Source: JBFHDX01 sp041584475
GTDB lineage: Bacteria > Pseudomonadota > Alphaproteobacteria > UBA8366 > JADFVY01
Reading direction: 5' to 3'
Assembly: GCA_041584475.1 (NCBI GenBank)
Contig: JBFHDX010000005.1
Coordinates: forward strand, 1 to 64,000
Length of the DNA stretch: 64,000 nucleotides
The position numbers were made by a program, and so were the translations under genes. This document shows, in pieces, positions 56,422-64,000 of this stretch. The notes under the pieces are model-generated. The model did not search any database and was not told where the DNA came from. It saw only the letters and a program-made list of their open reading frames with translations. Position 1 is the first letter of the stretch. Each line of letters starts with the position of its first letter.

Positions 56422-56721
56422 ATGCCGTCGAAGCCGCGTCTTGCCGTCGACAATACGGAAGCGAACGGCACCGCGCGTCCGCGGAAAGCCGGACGGCCGA
56501 CGGCCGCCCAGCTGGCGTGGTTGCGTCGTGGGCTGGACCAACCCGGAGGCAAGCTTCCCCTGTTCGACGGGAACGGCCAGCGCGTCAACGAGCGCACGGT
56601 CCGCGCCTGCATCGAGCAGGGATGGGCGGAGCCCTGGTTCGACAATCCGATGAAGCCGAGCTGGCAGGTCTGCAAGCTGACCGGCGCGGGGCGGAAAATC
56701 CTCGGCGGCAGTATGGGTTGA
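56422..56721 (+). CDS. Small hypothetical protein, possible winged-helix type
   Basis: This is a 99-residue soluble protein from ATG 56422 (the frame opens at 56386). The N-terminus is basic and disordered-looking (ANGTARPRKAGRPTAAQ); the rest (LAWLRRGLDQPGGKLPLFDG, VNERTVRACIEQGWAEPWFD, KLTGAGRKILG) has the look of a small winged helix. No family is assigned with certainty. It is divergent from cutA. Confidence 0.7.
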   Translation: MPSKPRLAVDNTEANGTARPRKAGRPTAAQLAWLRRGLDQPGGKLPLFDGNGQRVNERTVRACIEQGWAEPWFDNPMKPSWQVCKLTGAGRKILGGSMG

Positions 56722-56740
56722 ATCGGCGGACGCCAACCCG

Positions 56741-57205
56741 TCAGCGGGAGTATGTACCGATCAGCGTGACCTCGCCGAGCGCGTGATCGGCGGCGGCCGC
56801 CTCGACATCGCGGCACCCGGCATCGTCTTTCAGATCGAGCCTTTCGGCATCGAGCGCCAGCAACCGGAAGCGGTAATGGTGAACACCGTGCCCCGGCGGC
56901 GGGCACGGCCCGTCGTAACCGCTGCGGCGGAAATCGTTGACGCCCTGGCGCGGACCGCCGGGCGGATTCTCGCGGGCGTGGCCCTCCGGCAATGCCATCG
57001 CGTCGGCGGGAAGGTCGAACAGCGCCCAATGCTGCCACGTGCCGCCCGGCGCATCCGGATCGTCGCAAAGCAGCACGAAGCTGCGGGTTCCGGGCGGTAC
57101 CCCGGACCATTCCAGCGGCGGAGAGAGGTTCTCGCCGGCGCAGGTGTGGCGGTCCGGGATGCGCCCGCCGGATTCGAACGCGCTCGACTGCAGACTGAAC
57201 GCCAT
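56741..57205 (-). CDS. YbhB/YbcL-family (PEBP-like) protein
   Basis: This is a 154-residue phosphatidylethanolamine-binding-protein-like protein. Key motifs are CAGENLSPPLEWSGVPPGTR, LLCDDPDAPGGTWQHWALF and GVHHYRFRLLALD. ATG 57205 gives the family start. No signal peptide is seen, so it is likely cytosolic. The ligand is unknown. Confidence 0.94.
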   Translation of the reverse strand: MAFSLQSSAFESGGRIPDRHTCAGENLSPPLEWSGVPPGTRSFVLLCDDPDAPGGTWQHWALFDLPADAMALPEGHARENPPGGPRQGVNDFRRSGYDGPCPPPGHGVHHYRFRLLALDAERLDLKDDAGCRDVEAAAADHALGEVTLIGTYSR

Positions 57206-57243
57206 GATCGCCTCCTCGACGACGGCCGGAAGCGATATTGCCG

Positions 57244-59367
57244 CTATTCTAGCACGAATTCCGATCGCGCGGTCTGCCCGTCGGCGTCCAGGATGGTGAT
57301 GCCGACGTAACCTGCGCCGTCGGGACGCCAATCGGTGCGACGCCGGTTCGCCGGTGCCGCAACGGGGTGGCCGTTTACGATCCAGCGCAGCGGTCTTCGA
57401 CCGCCCTCGGCGGTCAGCGGCAACGAGGCGTAGCCGGACTCGCCGCGGACGAGCCTTATCGTCGCGCCATCGGGCGGGAACGTGACCGCGAGCGGCGGGC
57501 TGAGCCGACGCGCGAGCGACCGTGCCGGCGCCGTCGCGTCCCCTGGTGCCAGGCGCTTCAGGCGTTCGGGCAAGGCCTTGTTGCCGACGCTGAGCACGCC
57601 TTCGGGACGCCGCGGGTTCGCGGGTCGCCCGAAATCCGACAGCATGCCGAACACCTGGAACAGTATCGGAGCGGCGGTGGCCCGGCCGAAGCGGTCCGGG
57701 CTCGGCGAGCCGTCGGGTCGCCCGGTCCAGACGCCGACGGTATGGTCGGCATCATAGCCGACCGCCCAGGCATCCCGGTAGCCATAGGACGTCCCCGTCT
57801 TGTAGGCGACGCTGCGGCGCTGACGCACGACGCCGGGTTGGACGAAATCCGGCGGCGGAGGTGCATCCTCCAGGATGCGGGTGACATACCAGGCCGCGGC
57901 CTCACCGAAAATCGGCACGCCTCTCGACGAAGTCTGCGCGCCGCTCACGACGTTCAGCGGGCGCACCTTCCCGCCATCGGCGATTCCGGCGTACAGGGTC
58001 ACCAGGTCGTGGAGCGTCAGGCCGGCACCGCCGAGCGCAAGCGGCAGCCCCGGTGCGCCCTCGCCTCCTGCATACCGGGGTGTGACGCCGGCCGCCCTGA
58101 AGCGGGCGTCAAGACGGGGTGGGCCGATCGCCTCCAGCACGGCGACCGCCGGGACGTTCAACGACTGCTGCAGGGCCTCGCGCACGGAAACCTCACCGTG
58201 ATAGGCGCGTAGGAAATTCTCCGGCCGATAGCTGCCGAACCGGGTCGGCATGTCGATCACGACCGTCTCCGGATGGATCAGCAGGTCGTCGAATCCCATC
58301 CCGTATATGAACGGCTTGAGGGTCGATCCCGGTGACCGGATCGCGCGAATCATGTCGACCTGTCCCGCACGCGTGGCGTCGAAGAAATCGGCCGACCCGA
58401 CGTAGCCGAGAACCGCCCTGCCCTCGTTGCGCACGACGAGGATCGCCATGGTCGCCTGCGGATCCAACGCCGCGCTCTGTATGCGTGCAAGGTGCTCGAG
58501 CGCCTTCTGCAGGCTGCCGTCGACCGTCGTGCGGTGCAGTCCGCCGCCGGACCGGCTTGCGGCCAACCGGCGTGCCAGGTGTGGTGCCAGGAACGGCATG
58601 TCGCGCCGCGCCGTCGGCACCGGGTCGGCATACGCCTCGGCGACGATTGCGTCGTCCAGGACGCCCCGCCGGGCGAGGACCGAGAGGACCTTATCGCGCG
58701 CTTCGCGGGCGCGTCCGGGATAGCGGTCCGGTCGCAGCGATTCCGGCGACTGCGGCAAGGCCACAAGCAGCGCGGCTTCCGACGGAGCAAGATGGCGCGG
58801 TTCCTTGCCGAACCACGCAAGCGAGGCGGCGCGGATGCCTTCGAGATTGCCTCCGTAGGGCGCAAGCGTGAGATAGAACGAGAGGATCTCGCGCTTGGAG
58901 TAGCGCAGTTCGAGCTGCATCGCTCGCAGCGCCTCGATCAGTTTGCTCGCAAACGTCCTCGGGCGCGGCTCGAAGAGCCGCGCGGTCTGCATGGTGATCG
59001 TCGACGCGCCCGACACGACGCGCCCGTGCCGCGCGGCCTGCGTCGCCGCCCTGGCCACGGCCAGCGGGTCGATCCCCGGATGATAGCGGAACCGCCGATC
59101 CTCGTAGGCGAGCAACATGTCGAGATAGCGCGGGTCGACATCCGCCGGATCGACAGGCAGGCGCCAGATCCCCTCCGCGGTCGTGAACGCCCTCAGAACC
59201 TCCCCGTCGACGTCCGCAACGAGCGTCGAGACGCGGCCGAGGCGGGCAAGGTCCGGTGGGGCGATACGGTCGGCGGCGGCAATTGTCGCCAGCAATCCGA
59301 GCGCGGCAAGCCCGGCCCGTCGGATCCGTCGTGGGACCCCGAATTCCGGTGCGCGGCCGGACATCAT
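57244..59367 (-). CDS. pbpC: Penicillin-binding protein 1C
   Basis: This is a 707-residue bifunctional peptidoglycan synthase anchored by one N-terminal helix (AGLAALGLLATIAAADRIAP). The GT51 glycosyltransferase domain has YEDRRFRYHPGIDPLA and SGASTITMQTARL. The transpeptidase domain has the active serine in SPGSTLKPFIYGMGFDDLL and KTGTSYGYRDAWAVGY. The C-terminal PBP1C domain (ATFPPDGATIRL-like VTFPPDGATIRLVRGESG) is present. It starts 1 bp after the alpha-2-macroglobulin stop, in the conserved pairing of the two genes. Confidence 0.96.
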   Translation of the reverse strand: MMSGRAPEFGVPRRIRRAGLAALGLLATIAAADRIAPPDLARLGRVSTLVADVDGEVLRAFTTAEGIWRLPVDPADVDPRYLDMLLAYEDRRFRYHPGIDPLAVARAATQAARHGRVVSGASTITMQTARLFEPRPRTFASKLIEALRAMQLELRYSKREILSFYLTLAPYGGNLEGIRAASLAWFGKEPRHLAPSEAALLVALPQSPESLRPDRYPGRAREARDKVLSVLARRGVLDDAIVAEAYADPVPTARRDMPFLAPHLARRLAASRSGGGLHRTTVDGSLQKALEHLARIQSAALDPQATMAILVVRNEGRAVLGYVGSADFFDATRAGQVDMIRAIRSPGSTLKPFIYGMGFDDLLIHPETVVIDMPTRFGSYRPENFLRAYHGEVSVREALQQSLNVPAVAVLEAIGPPRLDARFRAAGVTPRYAGGEGAPGLPLALGGAGLTLHDLVTLYAGIADGGKVRPLNVVSGAQTSSRGVPIFGEAAAWYVTRILEDAPPPPDFVQPGVVRQRRSVAYKTGTSYGYRDAWAVGYDADHTVGVWTGRPDGSPSPDRFGRATAAPILFQVFGMLSDFGRPANPRRPEGVLSVGNKALPERLKRLAPGDATAPARSLARRLSPPLAVTFPPDGATIRLVRGESGYASLPLTAEGGRRPLRWIVNGHPVAAPANRRRTDWRPDGAGYVGITILDADGQTARSEFVLE

Positions 59368-59368
59368 C

Positions 59369-62300
59369 CTACCTGGCGGGCGCAATCGTAACGACATCCA
59401 TCGAGCCGCGCGCGAAGAACGTCGGCTGGTACATGTCCTCCACATAGACGGCCGGCAATTTGTACGTACCCGGGGAGACCGCGCGCACCATGTAGGCGAG
59501 GCTGAACTGCCTGCGCGACCGACCCTCGAGCGCGAGCGCCGCCACGAACCGGTCGTCGCGCAGCTCCGTGTGCCGCGTGCGGCTGAGATCCGGCAGCCAG
59601 CGCATCTCGTCCGTGTCGCGTCCCCCCTCGAGGCTTGCGTTCTCGAGCTCGAACCCGGCCGGCAACAGGTCGACCACCATGGCCTGATGGTCGAGCCCGG
59701 TGATCGCCTCACCGTTGATGAGACCGACGAGAACATCACCCTGGCGCAGCTCGTCGAGGTCCGCGCGCTTGCCGTCGAGCGTGTAGAACGCACGGGTTAC
59801 GCTGAATCCTTCGCGCTCCGCCCGCAGCTCGTCGCGCGGCACGCCGGTCAGGGTGACGCCCTGCCACAGCGGCTCGTCACCGTGGTTCGCGAGGTCGACG
59901 CCGTCGCGCAGCATTTCCGCGTCGAACCGCAGATAGACCGGTCTCGTGCTCTGCGGCAACGATCTTCCGGCGACGCTGACACGGACGGTTCCGGCCTCGC
60001 CCAACGCGCTTGCGGCAAGCAGCATCCAGGCCTTTTCCTGCGTGCTGAGATAGCGGGTCCGTCCCGCGCGTTCCGTCAGTTCCTGCACGACCGGTCCCCA
60101 GTCGCCGAGTTCGATGTTGGCGTAGGCCGAGAGATAGACGGTGGCGGCCATGTCCCGCAGGCCGGTGCCGTAATCCCAATACCACCAATCGCCCCAAAAG
60201 CGGCGCCCGCGATCCCATGACCGGCTCGCCGCACCGAGCGCCGATTCCGCGCGCTGGCGGTCGCCCGCGAGCGCCAGGGCGGCGCCGAGCTGGGCCCGAG
60301 CGAGCGCCGTCGGGACGCTGCCGAGATAGACGTCGTGCACGTATCGCAGATCCGAAATGCGCACTTCCCCCGCGCGTGTGAGCACATAAAGCGCGTAGAT
60401 GCGGGACGGCAGGTTGGCGCGGCTGTAATCGGCCGTCCGCACGCTGCCCGCCAGCCAGTTGATACCGCGCCGGTACGGATAATCCGGCACCGGATAGTCG
60501 AGCTCCCGCGCCTGCGTCAGGAAATCCATCACATAGGCGCTCAGCCATTCCTCGCGATCGCTGGTCGGGCTCCACAGGCCGAACGAGCCGTCGGAGCGCT
60601 GCATCGCCAGGACGCGGCGCACTGCCTTCTGGACCTTGGCTCGCAGTGCCAGCGCATCCTCGGCGATACCAAGCGATGCGGCCACTTCGCCGACATAGAG
60701 CAGCGGCAGAGCCCGGCTCGTGGTCTGCTCGACGCAGCCATAGGGATACCGGTCGAGCGATTTGAGCAGCTCCGCGAGGTCCATCTGCGGCCGCGTGCTC
60801 AACGTGACGAGCACTTCACCGGTGCCCGGTACGAAATCTTCCAGCAGATCGCCGCTGAGCGTCTGCCGCTGCCGGGACTGCAGGCGGCGCACGACCTGTC
60901 GCGTGAGCACGGTCTGTGCAGGACGCACGGCGATATCCCAGTTGCGTTCGAGCCGCATCCCCTGCGGCCCCTGGATGACGAGCGCAAGGCCCCCGGTGCC
61001 GACCCGCTCACCAGTAAGGCTGAACGCCAGATCGCTGCGTGCGTCCCGTTCCAGCGTGAGCGACGTTCCGCCGCCCCGCGCATCGACCGCACCAGAGGAT
61101 TTCAGCGACACCCGGTAGGCGCCCGCCGGCCCGTCGACATTGTGCAATGCGACGGTCACCCGGCTCTCGTCGCCGGGTGCCAGAAAGCGCGGCAGCGTCA
61201 CCTGGCTGACCACGGGATCGCGCACGAGCATCGGCGCGTCGGCGGAACCCACCTTGTCGCGGCTCCAGGCAACCGCCATCAGCCTCAGCCGGCCGTTGAA
61301 GTCTGGAATCTCAAGGGGAATACGCGCCTGCCCGTCCGGTCCGACCGCGATGATTCCGGAAAACAGCGACACGGTCTTGACGCTGCTCGCGTCGAGCCCG
61401 CCGAGATGACGGCCCTCGGCCGCCTCATCGCCGCCCTGGCGGATCCTCGCCGGTCCGCCTTCGGCGGCGCGGATCAGGTGACCGTAGGCATCGCGTATGG
61501 CCACGCCGAGGCGCCTCTTGCCGTAATACCAGGTTTCGGGCGAAGGCGTCTCGAAGCCGGTGAGCTGTAATATCCCCTCGTCGACCGCGGCGAGCGTCAG
61601 ATACGCCCGTCCACCCGCGGCGATGCCGGCGACCGTCACCGGGATCTCGACCGTCTGGCGCGGCAGAATGCGCTCCGGGGCAGCGATCGTCACTTCGAGG
61701 GTCCGGTCGCTGTGGTCGCGCGCCAGCCAGGCAACGCCGATCGCGCGCGCCGGCTGGTGTTGTTCGCCCTTGCCGGCGGTACGGAACAGCGTTGCCGTGA
61801 CGTAGGCGCCGGCGTCCCACGCTTCCTTGACCGGCAGCGAAACCACGGTCCCCTCGCGCGGGACGTCGAGATCACGCGTCTCGTAGACCCGTCCGCCGGC
61901 GACCGTCAGCAGCACGCGCCCGGCAAAGGGCGGCCTGATATGCACCTTGGCAACGTCACCCACCCGGTATTTCTCGCGATCGAGCGACAGGTCCAGCGTG
62001 TCGGGCACGTCTGCCGCAACCGGCGACGAGAACCAGCCGACCCGGAATCGCACACTGGTCGCAGCCTTGCCTTCCGGATCGTGGATTTCCAGTCGATATC
62101 TGCCCCAATCCAGCGTGAAGGCGAGACGCGCCGGCCCGCTCGCCGCGCTGAGCGAACCCGAATCGATCGTCGTCTCGTCGATCAGTACACGGTAGTCCCA
62201 GCGGTCGTCACGGGTGAACCAGTGGTACCGCCAGGTCTCCTCGAGCAGCTCGTAGACGAGCCCCTCCGTGGACGTTGTCGCACCGGCGGCATCCACGGCA

Positions 62301-64000
62301 ACGATGTCGAAAGCGGCTTCCTGCCCCTGTTCGACCGACGCATCGCCAAAGCCCGGCCGGATGCCGATCATGCGCTCGCGGGAGCGGACCGGAAGACTGA
62401 CCGTGCGTGCGACGGCGCGCCCGCCGGTCTCGGCGACCGCAAGCCGTACCAGGGCTCTCAGGGGGCGGGTGGTCTGGGGTGCCTCGTCGAGCCCTACCGG
62501 GATCGTTGCCCGGCCGTCGGCATCGGTCCTGATCTCGGGCAGCGCCTCGCGGCGGGGGCGCCACTCCTCCTGGACGAGTCCGAACTTGTACCCGCGCAGC
62601 TCCGGATAGGGCTGCAGATCCTCCTGCAGCACGATTTCCCCCTCGACGGGGAGATCCGATGCCGGCGCGCCGTAGAGGAATCTGGCGGTCAGTGCGACCT
62701 CGTTGTCGCTGCGTGGCGTCAACACCGGCAGCTTCGGCTCCAGCGTGACCTCCATGCGTTCGGGCACGAAATCCTCGACCTGGAAATGCCCGCGTCCGAC
62801 CGGCGGCGCCTCGGGATCGACGAGGGCCTCCACGGACCAGCGGCCCGTGCGTGCCGACGCGGACAGCGGCAACACCAGATGGCGGGCGCCCTCGCTTGCG
62901 TCGTCCGTCATCAGGACACTGTCATGTTCGGTGCCGTCCGGCCTGCGAATTCGCAACGTCAGCGGCAGCTCGTCGAGCGACAGGGCGCGCTCGTCGCGCA
63001 ACATGGCGACGATATTGACGGTCTCGCCCGGCCGGTAGACGCCGCGCTCGGTGTACACGAAGGCATCGATCGGCCCGGCGCTGGGACGGCCGCCGACCCC
63101 GCGATCGGTCAGATCGAATGCCGGCCGCGTCAGGTCGAGAAAGCTGAAGGCGCCCGAAGGTCCGAAAGCCATCACCGCCCCGGGCGCCGCGCCGCCACGG
63201 CCGCGCAGCAGCCCCGGATCGAAGCGCGCCGCGCCGGCGGCATCGGTGGTCCCGCGGCCGAGGATTTCGTTGTTGCGCGCGACGAGGCGAACGTCGAGAC
63301 CGGCCAGCGGCCGTGCCGACTGCAGCGAGCGCAGGAACACGTGCATGCCGTCACTGCCCGCATGGCTGGTCAAGCCGATGTCGGTTACCACCATCCACTG
63401 CGTCGCTTCGTAATAGACGTAGCCTTCGCGCTCGGCCTTGGGGATCGCCATCACGACGTAGATGCCGGGTTCCGGCTCCTTGAGAATCTCACCGACCGGC
63501 AGTGCCGTGCTGACCTTGCGGTTCTTCTCCGCCGGGATATCGATGGTTCCCTGCCAAACCAGCTCACCGTTCAGCGACGCGATGCGATCGGCATCCCAGC
63601 GCGACAGCAAGCTGCTCACGCGCCCCTGATTGATCTCGTTGACGAGGTTGCGGTCATTGATACGCAGGATCTTGACGGTTGCCTCGGCAACGTTGACCGC
63701 GTCGAGGGGCAACTCGCGCCTGCCACGGCCCGGGAGGATATAGGCGTTGCCCTGGAAGCTCAGACTTGGCTTGCGATCGGGGACCGAAACGTTGAACCGC
63801 TGCGTCTCTTCGAGCGATTTACCCGCGGCGTCCGGCAATCCCACCAAGAGCGTCGTGACATAGAGCTGGCCGTGTCCGACGCCGGCGGCGCACAAGCGCG
63901 TACCTCTGGCCGAGAAATCCGCCGCGAACTCAGGCTCGAACCGGATATAGTCGCCGTAGCGGACGCCGCCGCTCTCGTCCAGCGGGCGGCTGAACTGGAA
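59369..64000 (-). CDS. Bacterial alpha-2-macroglobulin (MG domains with thioester), 5' end cut by window
   Basis: More than 1500 residues are visible, and the frame is open to the right edge, so the signal region is missing. The order matches bacterial A2M: MG domains with beta-rich repeats (YTERGVYRPGETVNIVAMLR), an A2M family domain (GIIAVGPDGQARIPLEIPDF), then the thioester motif CVEQ (codons at 60725-60736, context YPYGCVEQTTSRALPLLYV), the alpha/alpha toroid and a receptor-binding-like C-terminal domain. The intact CxEQ means it can trap proteases covalently in the periplasm. Pairing with pbpC, which repairs the wall, is well known in Gram-negatives. Confidence 0.95.
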   Translation of the reverse strand, partial: FQFSRPLDESGGVRYGDYIRFEPEFAADFSARGTRLCAAGVGHGQLYVTTLLVGLPDAAGKSLEETQRFNVSVPDRKPSLSFQGNAYILPGRGRRELPLDAVNVAEATVKILRINDRNLVNEINQGRVSSLLSRWDADRIASLNGELVWQGTIDIPAEKNRKVSTALPVGEILKEPEPGIYVVMAIPKAEREGYVYYEATQWMVVTDIGLTSHAGSDGMHVFLRSLQSARPLAGLDVRLVARNNEILGRGTTDAAGAARFDPGLLRGRGGAAPGAVMAFGPSGAFSFLDLTRPAFDLTDRGVGGRPSAGPIDAFVYTERGVYRPGETVNIVAMLRDERALSLDELPLTLRIRRPDGTEHDSVLMTDDASEGARHLVLPLSASARTGRWSVEALVDPEAPPVGRGHFQVEDFVPERMEVTLEPKLPVLTPRSDNEVALTARFLYGAPASDLPVEGEIVLQEDLQPYPELRGYKFGLVQEEWRPRREALPEIRTDADGRATIPVGLDEAPQTTRPLRALVRLAVAETGGRAVARTVSLPVRSRERMIGIRPGFGDASVEQGQEAAFDIVAVDAAGATTSTEGLVYELLEETWRYHWFTRDDRWDYRVLIDETTIDSGSLSAASGPARLAFTLDWGRYRLEIHDPEGKAATSVRFRVGWFSSPVAADVPDTLDLSLDREKYRVGDVAKVHIRPPFAGRVLLTVAGGRVYETRDLDVPREGTVVSLPVKEAWDAGAYVTATLFRTAGKGEQHQPARAIGVAWLARDHSDRTLEVTIAAPERILPRQTVEIPVTVAGIAAGGRAYLTLAAVDEGILQLTGFETPSPETWYYGKRRLGVAIRDAYGHLIRAAEGGPARIRQGGDEAAEGRHLGGLDASSVKTVSLFSGIIAVGPDGQARIPLEIPDFNGRLRLMAVAWSRDKVGSADAPMLVRDPVVSQVTLPRFLAPGDESRVTVALHNVDGPAGAYRVSLKSSGAVDARGGGTSLTLERDARSDLAFSLTGERVGTGGLALVIQGPQGMRLERNWDIAVRPAQTVLTRQVVRRLQSRQRQTLSGDLLEDFVPGTGEVLVTLSTRPQMDLAELLKSLDRYPYGCVEQTTSRALPLLYVGEVAASLGIAEDALALRAKVQKAVRRVLAMQRSDGSFGLWSPTSDREEWLSAYVMDFLTQARELDYPVPDYPYRRGINWLAGSVRTADYSRANLPSRIYALYVLTRAGEVRISDLRYVHDVYLGSVPTALARAQLGAALALAGDRQRAESALGAASRSWDRGRRFWGDWWYWDYGTGLRDMAATVYLSAYANIELGDWGPVVQELTERAGRTRYLSTQEKAWMLLAASALGEAGTVRVSVAGRSLPQSTRPVYLRFDAEMLRDGVDLANHGDEPLWQGVTLTGVPRDELRAEREGFSVTRAFYTLDGKRADLDELRQGDVLVGLINGEAITGLDHQAMVVDLLPAGFELENASLEGGRDTDEMRWLPDLSRTRHTELRDDRFVAALALEGRSRRQFSLAYMVRAVSPGTYKLPAVYVEDMYQPTFFARGSMDVVTIAPAR

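Overview
The window is a high-GC chromosomal segment of an alphaproteobacterium, most likely Rhodospirillales-like. The evidence is the gene order on the minus strand (tig, tRNA-Leu, clpP, clpX, lon, hup, tRNA-Val, tRNA-Asp, nuoABCDE), together with rplM-rpsI-argC, glnB-glnA and a class I phaC. It is core chromosome with small accessory patches. No insertion sequence, integrase, prophage or CRISPR array was seen.

Layout. 1-3661: start of the complex I operon, read leftward (nuoA to nuoE). NuoE runs off the left edge and carries a long tail of 14-residue tandem repeats. 3924-8296: a rightward tungsten-type aldehyde oxidoreductase cluster (four-cluster ferredoxin, AOR, FAD subunit, MoaD-like protein) placed between nuoA and the two tRNA genes. 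8497-15631: tRNA-Asp, tRNA-Val, hup, lon, clpX, clpP, tig, tRNA-Leu, all leftward; this is a protein quality-control block. 15813-25442: an AT-rich patch, the metabolite-repair enzyme Nnr, a DUF599 membrane protein, a class V aminotransferase, a flavin reductase-like protein, a phospholipase D-type lipoprotein, tRNA-His, a CPA1 antiporter and a class I aminotransferase. 25564-27471: a sigma54-type promoter, then glnB-glnA (nitrogen assimilation). 27627-32355: MFS transporter, small proteins, a thioesterase and parE.

32520-34490: three tandem paralogous secreted proteins of unknown function; the middle copy is broken by a GAA-to-TAA change. 34512-38768: an alpha/beta hydrolase and isochorismatase-like pair, rhlE, a stand-alone AsnC ligand-binding domain, and an NlpC/P60 peptidase. 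38771-40941: the most unusual locus, a leftward set of two exported cysteine-rich proteins built from [12 protein letters not shown] repeats (one fused to a cytochrome P460 domain with a CxxCH haem site) plus a Sel1-repeat protein. 41161-46878: dusA, an HD hydrolase, an OmpA-type lipoprotein, phaC and a second Sel1 protein. 47067-53967: gamma carbonic anhydrase, argC, rpsI, rplM, a dimethylargininase-like enzyme, a thioesterase, enoyl-CoA hydratase, a CoA-binding protein and O-acetylhomoserine sulfhydrylase. 54002-64000: small proteins, an MFS transporter, cutA, a YbhB-type protein, and the pbpC/alpha-2-macroglobulin pair, with the macroglobulin cut by the right edge.

Best leads are the NPC-repeat/P460/Sel1 locus, the AOR cluster inside an otherwise conserved block, the decaying lipoprotein triplet, and the repeat tail of NuoE. 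All functions come from recognised motifs and family knowledge; no database search was run.
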